From contig JAPTYK010000001.1 in NCBI GenBank assembly GCA_026913215.1, positions 4,960,001-5,024,000 on the forward strand: DNA of 64,000 nt, in the 5' to 3' direction. The notes below the pieces were generated by a model. That model was not told where the DNA came from. It did not search any database and worked only from the letters and a program-made list of their open reading frames with translations. This document shows, in pieces, positions 58,287-64,000 of the stretch; position 1 is the first letter of the stretch, and each line of letters opens with the position of its first letter. The DNA is from Streptomyces diastatochromogenes. Its GTDB lineage: Bacteria; Actinomycetota; Actinomycetes; Streptomycetales; Streptomycetaceae. Both the position numbers and the translations under genes were made by a program.

Positions 58287-58596
58287 GGTGCTCCTTCGGC
58301 GAAGAGGACGATTACGCGGTGACAACCGGCCCTGGGGCGGGGGAGGTTGCGGCGACCGAAGGTAAAGAGTTGGCAATGCGTCGTATTGTCGGGTGGGGAG
58401 GAAAACGGACGAACGTGTCATTGTGGGGAGCCCTGCCGAACCGTCACTTCCCTTGGGACACAAGGGAAGCGAGGGGAGGGTGACCTACGGGGAAAACGGC
58501 CCGCGCACCTCCCGAATTTCCTCCGCCCGGCACCGACGCCGTGCCACGCCCGGGTGAACGACCGCACGGACACTCGGGCCCGAAAAGCCGCTGAGC
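58287..58596. other. Gap upstream of the secreted-protein gene
   Basis: 310 bases with no gene. The part nearest 58286 should hold that gene's promoter; on the minus strand ATTGCCAACTCTTTACC at about 58362-58378 is the most AT-rich stretch, but no clear box pair stands out. The right end runs into the 43-bp repeat array. Confidence 0.3.
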
Positions 58597-58828
58597 GAGC
58601 CGCATCCGGCGGGCCCCGCGCCTCGGAAGCTACGGCGCGAGCCGCATGCGGACGGGTCCCGCGCCGCGGAAGCTACGGGGTGAGCCGCATCCGGGCGGGT
58701 CCCGTGTCTCGGAAGTTACGAGGTGAGCCGCATCCGGACGGGTCCCGTGCCTCGGAAGCTACGGGGCGAGCCGCATCCGGACGGGTCCCATGTCTCGGAA
58801 GTTACGGGGCGAGCCGCATCCGGACGGA
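58597..58828. repeat. 43-bp tandem repeat array that duplicates the 3' end of the adjacent gene
   Basis: Units start (GAGCCGCAT...) at 58597, 58639, 58682, 58725, 58768 and 58811. The first is 42 bases, the next four 43, and the last is partial and lies inside the coding end of the gene at 58802. On the minus strand every unit contains a version of the codons for VRMRLAP plus a stop-like TAA/TAG. Units differ by a few bases each. Confidence 0.9.
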
Positions 58829-59759
58829 GTCCCCGCCCCCGGCGACGCTCCCGGTGGCCTCGCCCGAGGGCTTCGACCAGCCCCCGTCGGCCTCGCCCGC
58901 GCGCCACACCCGGCCCCCGAACGAGACCTCGGTGATCCGCAGCGTGTCCGCCCGCGCCACCGCCCACTGCGCCAGCTCCCAGCCGCGCCGCTCGTCCGAA
59001 CCGGCGCCCGGCGCGCTCCCGCGCCCGTCGCCCCCGGACCGGCACCACGAGCACCGGCGGCTCGGAGGCCGAACGGCCCGCGCTCGGACCGCCCGTCACC
59101 GCCGTCGGCGCCGCCTTCTCGCCGAAGGCCCGCACCAGCTCCTCGCGCACCCGCGCCGGATCGCCCGGCCGGCCCTCCGCCACGGTCGTCGTACAGATCA
59201 GCGCCGCCGGCGACCGGCCGGTCAGCGCGGCCGAGAGCAGCGTGGCGTCCGGCTCGTGCTTCGCGTACGCCTGCGGGAAACCGCTCTTCTGCACCCGCTG
59301 CGCCGCCACGGTCAGCGGCAGCCGCGAATATCCCGGGACCTTCTCCAGGCCCTCGTAGAACTTCCCCGACGCGTACACCGGGTCCATGATCTGCGCCGGC
59401 GTCCCCCAGCCCATCGAGGGCCGCTGCTGGAAGAGGCCGAGCGAGTCCCGGTCGCCGTGCTCGATGTTCCGCAGCCCCGACTCCTGGAGCGCGGTCGCGA
59501 GCGCGATCGTCACGGCCCGCTCCGGCAGCCCCCGGGTGGTGCCCACCGCCGAGATCGTCGCCGCGTTGGACGCCTGCTCCGGGGTGAACTCGTAGCGGTT
59601 GTCCCCACTGCCCACACTGCACCGGGGCGTGCCCGTACTGCCCGTCATCTGGTGGAACGCGACGTACGAGGCGAGGCCGAGGAGCGCGGCGAAGGCGGCC
59701 GCGGAACGGGCGAGGCGGCCGCGACGGCGGGGACGGATGGGCTCGGACACGGGGCCCAC
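58802..59759 (-). CDS. Membrane-anchored lytic-transglycosylase-like protein
   Basis: One N-terminal helix (AAAFAALLGLASYVAFHQMT) is followed by a domain with ALATALQESGLRNIEHGDRD and SLGLFQQRPSMGWGTPAQIM. This resembles the catalytic Glu helix and following strand of lysozyme-like folds, seen in a widespread Streptomyces family often mislabelled as heavy metal transporter. The C-terminal part reads ELAQWAVARADTLRITEVSF...VRMRLAP. Two shifts near 59045 and 58975 precede this end. Start is GTG 59759 or 59750. It diverges from dapE with only 29 bases between the starts, so one or both transcripts may be leaderless. Activity is inferred. Confidence 0.6.
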
Positions 59760-59788
59760 CGTACTGGAGGCCGCGTTAGGGTCGGCAC

Positions 59789-60890
59789 ATGGCAGACATC
59801 ACCCCGCTCGACGGCCCCCTCGACCTCTCCCTCGACGGGCGGCGCTCACCGCCGCCCTCGTCGACTTCCCTCCGTCAGCGGGACCGAGCAGCCGCTCGCC
59901 GACGCGATCGAGGCGGCCCTGCGCGCCCTGCCGCACCTCACCGTCGACCGCCTCGGCAACAACATCGTCGCCCGCACGAACCTCGGCCGCGACGAGCGCG
60001 TCGTCCTCGCCGGCCACATCGACACCGTGCCGATCGCCGACAACGTGCCCTCGCGGCTCGACGAGGACGGCATCCTCTGGGGCTGCGGCACCTCCGACAT
60101 GAAGTCCGGCGTCGCCGTCCAGCTGCGCGTCGCCGCCACCGTCCCCGAGCCCAACCGCGACCTCACCTTCGTCTTCTACGACAACGAGGAGGTCGCCGCC
60201 CACCTCAACGGCCTCGGGAAGATCGCCGACGCGCACCCCGCATGGCTGGAGGGCGACTTCGCCGTCCTCCTGGAGCCCTCCGACGGCCAGGTCGAGGGCG
60301 GCTGCCAGGGCACCCTGCGCGTCATCCTGCACACCGCCGGCGAGCGCGCCCACTCCGCGCGCGCGTGGATGGGCTCCAACGCCATCCACACCGCCGCCCC
60401 GATCCTCGACCGCCTCGCCGCCTACGAGCCGCGCAAGCCGATCATCGACGGCCTCCAGTACCACGAGGGCCTCAACGCCGTGAAGATCGAGGGCGGCGTC
60501 GCCACCAACGTCATCCCCGACGCCTGCGCCGTCACCGTCAACTACCGCTACGCCCCCGACCGCTCCCCGGCCGAGGCGCTGGCGTACGTCCGGGAGTTCT
60601 TCGACGGCGTCGCGATCTCCGAGTTCGTCGTCGACGACGAGAGCCCCGGCGCCCTGCCCGGCCTCTCCCACCCCGCGGCCGAGGCCTTCATGAAGGCCGT
60701 CGGCGGCAGCGCGCAGCCCAAGTTCGGCTGGACCGACGTCGCCCGCTTCAGCGCCCTCGGCGTGCCCGCCGTGAACTACGGCCCCGGCGACCCCCTGTAC
60801 GCGCACAAGCGCGACGAGCACGTCCACGTCGACCGCATCCACCACTGCGAGGCACGGCTCCGCGACTGGCTGACCGCCCGTCTCCCGTAA
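59789..60890 (+). CDS. dapE: Succinyl-diaminopimelate desuccinylase
   Basis: An M20 metallopeptidase-family enzyme of about 366 aa. LAGHIDTVPIADN and GCGTSDMKSGVAVQLR hold the His-Asp metal motifs, FVFYDNEEVAAHLNGLG the catalytic and metal Glu pair, and LLEPSDGQVEGGCQGTL the next ligand. It releases succinate from N-succinyl-LL-DAP, feeding lysine and peptidoglycan synthesis. ATG 59789. Two shifts at about 59840 and 59868 split the first 30 residues; the repaired sequence reads ALTAALVDFPSVSGTEQPLA. It is the partner of dapC 3 kb upstream. Confidence 0.9.
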
Positions 60891-60964
60891 TTTCGGATTT
60901 CGTCACCCCCGTGGTCCTACGCTGACCCCACCAGAAGATCGTCGGTTCGACGGAGGAGCAGGCC

Positions 60965-61713
60965 ATGGGTATCCCCGAAGGGAGACGAAGCCCGAGGAGC
61001 AGCGGCTGGGACCGGTGCTCAGGCGCAGGGACCAGGTCCAGCCGGGCACCACGGACCAGAGGCTGCTCGACACCGAGGGCGACTCGGAGTGGGTGCACAC
61101 CGACCCCTGGCGGGTCATGCGCATCCAGTCCGAGTTCGTCGAGGGCTTCGGCGCCCTCGCGGAACTGCCGAGCGCGATCAGCGTCTTCGGCTCGGCCCGC
61201 ACGAAGCCGGACTCGCCGGAGTACGAGGCGGGCGTACGGATCGGCAAGGCGCTCGTCGAGGCCGGCTTCGCGGTCATCACGGGCGGCGGTCCGGGCGCCA
61301 TGGAAGCGGCCAACAAGGGGGCCAGGGAGGCCAAGGGCGTCTCGGTGGGCCTCGGCATCGAGCTCCCCTTCGAGCAGGGGCTCAACCCGCACGTCGACAT
61401 CGGCGTGAACTTCCGCTACTTCTTCGTCCGCAAGACGATGTTCGTGAAGTACGCGCAGGGCTTCGTCGTCCTCCCCGGCGGCCTCGGCACCCTCGACGAG
61501 CTCTTCGAGGCCCTCACCCTGGTCCAGACCCGCAAGGTCACCCGGTTCCCGATCGTCCTCTTCGGCACCGCGTACTGGAAGGGCCTCGTCGACTGGCTCC
61601 GCGACTCGGTCGTCGCCGGCGGCAAGGCCAGCGAACGCGACCTCCTCCTCTTCCACGTCACGGACGACGTGGAGGAGGCGGTGGCGTTGGTGACGAAGGA
61701 GGTCGGCCGCTAG
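60965..61713 (+). CDS. LOG-like (TIGR00730) Rossmann-fold protein
   Basis: SAISVFGSARTKPDSPEYEA, VITGGGPGAMEAANKGAREA and the catalytic-type loop VVLPGGLGTLDELFEALTLV define the family. Some relatives are cytokinin-activating phosphoribohydrolases that release base from nucleoside monophosphates; here the substrate is not known. About 249 aa. The frame breaks at about 60980, just after MGIPEG. A nested hairpin lies between this gene and the convergent folP-like gene. dapE lies just upstream on the same strand. Confidence 0.85.
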
Positions 61714-61726
61714 GGCCGACCGCGCC

Positions 61727-61778
61727 GGTCGGTTGTGGGCAGTCGTTCCGCGGGCGGAACGGGTGGGCACAACCGACC
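61727..61778. terminator. Nested hairpin terminator between convergent genes
   Basis: Outer arms GGTCGGTTGTG (61727-61737) and CACAACCGACC (61768-61778), inner arms GTTCCGC (61745-61751) and GCGGAAC (61754-61760), both perfect. A two-level stem of this kind is likely a bidirectional terminator. Confidence 0.75.
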
Positions 61779-61798
61779 ACCGGCCCGCAGACGCGGGT

Positions 61799-62659
61799 CT
61801 AGGCCAGCCCGCGCCGGGCCACGGCGGGCGCGCGGTGCCCCGCGATGGACGCCACCATGTCCAGCACCTGCCGCGTCTCGGCGACCTCGTGCACCCGGTA
61901 CACCTGGGCGCCCAGCCACGCCGACACCGCCGTCGTGGCCAAGGTCCCGAGCACCCGCTCCTTGACCGGCCGGTCGAGCGTCTCCCCGACGAAGTCCTTG
62001 TTGGACAGGGACACCAGCACCGGCCACCCGGTCGCCGCCATCTCCCCGAGCCGCCGCGTCGCCTCAAGACTGTGCCGCGTGTTCTTCCCGAAGTCATGGC
62101 CGGGATCGATCATGATCCCGTCCCGCCGCACGCCCAGCGCGACCGCCCGCTCGGCGAGACCCACGGTGACCCGCAGGACGTCGGCCATCACGTCCTCGTA
62201 CTCGACCCGGTGCGGCCGGGTCCGCGGCTCCGCGCCGCCGGCGTGCGTGCAGACGAGCCCCGCGCCGTACTTCGCGGCGACCTCGGCGAGCCGCGGGTCG
62301 ACCCCGCCCCACGCGTCGTTGAGGACGTCCGCCCCGGCCTCGCAGACCGCCTCGCCGACGTCCGCCCGCCAGGTGTCGACGCTGATCACCACGTCGGGGT
62401 GGCGCCTGCGGACCTCGGCGACGAAACCGACCGTGCGCCGCGCCTCCTCCTCGGCCGTCACCTCCTCGCCGGGGCCCGCCTTCACCCCGCCGATGTCGAT
62501 GATCGCGGCCCCCTCGGCCACGGCCCGCTCGACCCGGGCGAGCGCCGGCTCGTCGCGGAAGGTCGCGCCCTGGTCGTAGAAGGAGTCCGGGGTCCGGTTC
62601 ACGATCGCCATGATCACCGGCTCGTGCGGCCCGAATTCACGCCGTCCCAAGCGCAGCAT
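61799..62659 (-). CDS. Dihydropteroate synthase family protein (FolP2-like)
   Basis: A TIM-barrel protein of 286 aa. VIMAIVNRTPDSFYDQGATF is the pterin-site start (family consensus MGIxNxTPDSF), and IIDIGGVKAGPGEEVTAEEE, VISVDTWRADVGEAVCEAGA and VLNDAWGG follow. DHPS joins p-aminobenzoate and a pterin in folate synthesis. The context (dapE, LOG-like, DivIVA-like, tag) matches the mycobacterial folP2 locus as I remember it, and that paralogue is not thought to be the main DHPS, so I leave the symbol blank. ATG 62659 with GGAGG upstream. The frame is intact. Confidence 0.85.
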   Translation of the reverse strand: MLRLGRREFGPHEPVIMAIVNRTPDSFYDQGATFRDEPALARVERAVAEGAAIIDIGGVKAGPGEEVTAEEEARRTVGFVAEVRRRHPDVVISVDTWRADVGEAVCEAGADVLNDAWGGVDPRLAEVAAKYGAGLVCTHAGGAEPRTRPHRVEYEDVMADVLRVTVGLAERAVALGVRRDGIMIDPGHDFGKNTRHSLEATRRLGEMAATGWPVLVSLSNKDFVGETLDRPVKERVLGTLATTAVSAWLGAQVYRVHEVAETRQVLDMVASIAGHRAPAVARRGLA

Positions 62660-62760
62660 CCCTTTTGTCCTCCCTCGCGTCCGTTCGCCTGTGACCCTAA
62701 CCGTCGGTGGCGCATGGCACGATCGGCACGGGACGTTTTCCACTCCGGGAGAGGCGCGCA

Positions 62761-63091
62761 GTGTTCTGGTTTCTGCTCATCACGATGGTCGTGGTCGTGG
62801 CCGCGGTGACCCTCGCCGTGGTCGGCGGCGGCGACAGCGAGGTGCTGCCCGAGGTGGCGCCCGAGCAGCTCGTCGACCCGCTTCCGGTCGCCCGGCCGGT
62901 GGACCGCGCCGACGTCGAGGCGCTCCGCCTCCCCGTCGCCGCCCGCGGGTACCGGATGGCCGACGTGGACGACGTCCTCGTCCGGCTCGGCGCCGAGCTC
63001 GCGGAGCGCGACGCCCGCATCGCCGAGCTGGAGGAGGCGCTCGCGGGCGCGGCCCCGGGGCGACGCCGGCACGGAGGGCGAGGAGCGGTGA
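62761..63091 (+). CDS. Small DivIVA-like membrane protein
   Basis: An N-terminal helix (VFWFLLITMVVVVAAVTLAV) leads to a DivIVA-type segment (ADVEALRLPVAARGYRMADV, DDVLVRLGAELAERDARIAE), ending in a short coiled coil. DivIVA-like proteins act at poles and septa. About 110 aa; start GTG 62761 with GGGAGAGG. The frame breaks at about 63060, where one G restores GDAGTEGEER and a TGA at 63091 that overlaps the tag start (GTGA). Confidence 0.75.
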
Positions 63092-63673
63092 CGGGCGAGG
63101 CGATCCCCGGGCCCGACGGGCGGCTGCGCTGCCCCTGGGGCCTGTCGACCGAGGACTACGTCGCGTACCACGACGAGGAGTGGGGCCGCCCGGTCCACGG
63201 CGACGACGCGCTGTTCGAGCGGCTCTGCCTGGAGGCCTTCCAGTCGGGCCTGTCGTGGATCACGATCCTGCGCCGCCGCGAGGGCTTCCGCAAGGCGTTC
63301 TCCGGCTTCCGGATCGCCGACGTGGCCCGCTTCACCGAGGCCGACCGCGAGCGGCTCCTCGCCGACGAGGGCATCATTCGCAACCGCGCCAAGATCGACG
63401 CGACCCTGGCCAACGCGCGGCTGCTCGCCACGTGGTCCCCGGGCGAGCTCGACGCCCTGATCTGGTCCCACGCCCCCGCCCCGGCGACCCGCCGCGCCGC
63501 ACCCCGCACGCTCGCCGACGTCCCGCGGTCACCGACGAGTCGACGGCCTCTCCAAGGCCCTCAAGAAGCGCGGCCTCCGCTTCATCGGCCCCACCACGGC
63601 GTACGCCCTGATGCAGGCCTGCGGCCTCGTCGACGACCACCTGAAGGGCTGCGTGGCCCGGGGCGGCCAGTAG
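63088..63673 (+). CDS. tag: DNA-3-methyladenine glycosylase I
   Basis: RLRCPWGLSTEDYVAYHDEE followed by WGRPVHGDDALFERLCLEAF and QSGLSWITILRRREGFRKAF are diagnostic of the Tag/TagI family, which removes 3-methyladenine from alkylated DNA in base-excision repair. The C-terminal LKKRGLRFIGPTTAYALMQA and GLVDDHLKGC complete the fold with zinc-type Cys/His. About 195 aa. GTG 63088 overlaps the upstream stop. Shifts near 63490-63540 disrupt about 20 residues in the middle. Confidence 0.9.
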
Positions 63674-63701
63674 CCCGGGCGGGCGCCGGCACCGCCCGGG
63701 C
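63673..63701. terminator. GC hairpin between tag and the convergent FG-GAP gene
   Basis: GCCCGGGCGG (63673-63682), 9-base loop, CCGCCCGGGC (63692-63701), perfect. No T-run. Confidence 0.5.
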
Positions 63702-63711
63702 CGCGCGTCCG

Positions 63712-64000
63712 TCAGAAGACGTGGACGCGCTCGGCGGGGTCCCAGCCCATGTCGGCCTGCGGGCCGCCGATGCCGCCGCGGCCGTTGCCGGGTAGACGAA
63801 CACCTGCAGGCCGATCGGCCGCAGCAGGTCCGACTTGCCGTCGCCCGTCACGTCGCCGACGGAGAAGACGGGCGCGTCCGAGGGCCAGGCGTACGGCAGC
63901 CTGACGCGGGTGCCGAACCAGCCCCGGCCGTTGCCCGGGTAGAGCCAGAGTCCGCGCGAGCCGTCCCGCGCGACGAGGTCGGACGTGCCGTCGCCGGTCA
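63712..64000 (-). CDS. FG-GAP/VCBS repeat protein, C-terminal fragment
   Basis: Translation from the right edge gives FG-GAP calcium-binding repeats: GDGTSDLVARDGSRGLWLYP, VGDVTGDGKSDLLRPIGLQV, each with the DxDG/DGxxD loop. It ends GGPQADMGWDPAERVHVF with TGA at 63712-63714. Such repeats form a beta-propeller in secreted Streptomyces proteins; the N-terminal domain lies outside the window. The frame breaks at about 63797, where TACCCGG should be TACCCCGG to give the repeat sequence YPGNG. Confidence 0.75.
   Translation of the reverse strand, partial: DRRRHVRPRRAGRLARTLALPGQRPGLVRHPRQAAVRLALGRARLLRRRRDGRRQVGPAAADRPAGVRLPGNGRGGIGGPQADMGWDPAERVHVF

Noticed and set aside
58597..58828. Array considered as a CRISPR
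   Set aside because: Units are directly adjacent with no unique spacers, and they derive from the end of a neighbouring gene.

Overview
The window looks like a chromosomal segment of a Streptomyces-type actinobacterium. GC content is very high, third codon positions are strongly G/C, GTG starts are common, and overlaps of the ATGA/GTGA type join genes. Hallmark families are present: an AfsR/SARP-like regulator, SpoIIE phosphatase and anti-sigma kinase, mycothiol biosynthesis (mshB), two adjacent dpp/bldK-like peptide importers and TTA (bldA-type) leucine codons in a regulator. No rRNA, tRNA, CRISPR array, IS element or origin was seen.

Layout. 1-4413: an accessory island on the minus strand with a helix-turn-helix regulator, a TIR-domain protein and a downstream degenerate P-loop protein that runs off the left edge; the last two share an unusual sequence motif. 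4414-14122: SARP-like regulator, DUF4232 lipoprotein, PLP-dependent threonine-synthase-like enzyme, DUF4190/septum-formation-like protein, GntR regulator beside an NCS1 permease, SPOR peptide, Nudix hydrolase. 14229-20252: anti-sigma kinase, multidomain SpoIIE phosphatase, PspA, TPM-domain membrane protein. 20398-25996: hydrolase-like protein, transglutaminase-like protein, sdhCAB-type operon. 26197-28607: large lipoprotein binding protein. 28871-42938: typA and two complete five-gene oligopeptide ABC operons. 43116-50961: membrane protein, S9 peptidase, mshB, DUF6113, peptidoglycan-binding-like protein with tandem repeats. 51019-56154: two tandem Ser/Thr kinases, SirB1-like protein, GNAT acetyltransferase. 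56267-63673: fdxA, dapC, small secreted protein, lytic-transglycosylase-like protein, dapE, LOG-like protein, folP-like, DivIVA-like, tag. The right edge holds an FG-GAP protein.

How the genes fit together: dapC and dapE belong to the succinylase route to meso-diaminopimelate and lysine. The sdh genes form a succinate:quinone oxidoreductase. The two peptide importers are each complete (binding protein, two permeases, two ATPases). The anti-sigma kinase and SpoIIE protein look like a partner-switching pair.

Quality warning: many conserved genes carry one or several single-base deletions, nearly all in runs of G or C, so reading frames are broken in the middle of intact domains. I read these as sequence or assembly errors, not pseudogenes. 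For such genes I give the span of the reconstructed gene and the approximate shift positions.
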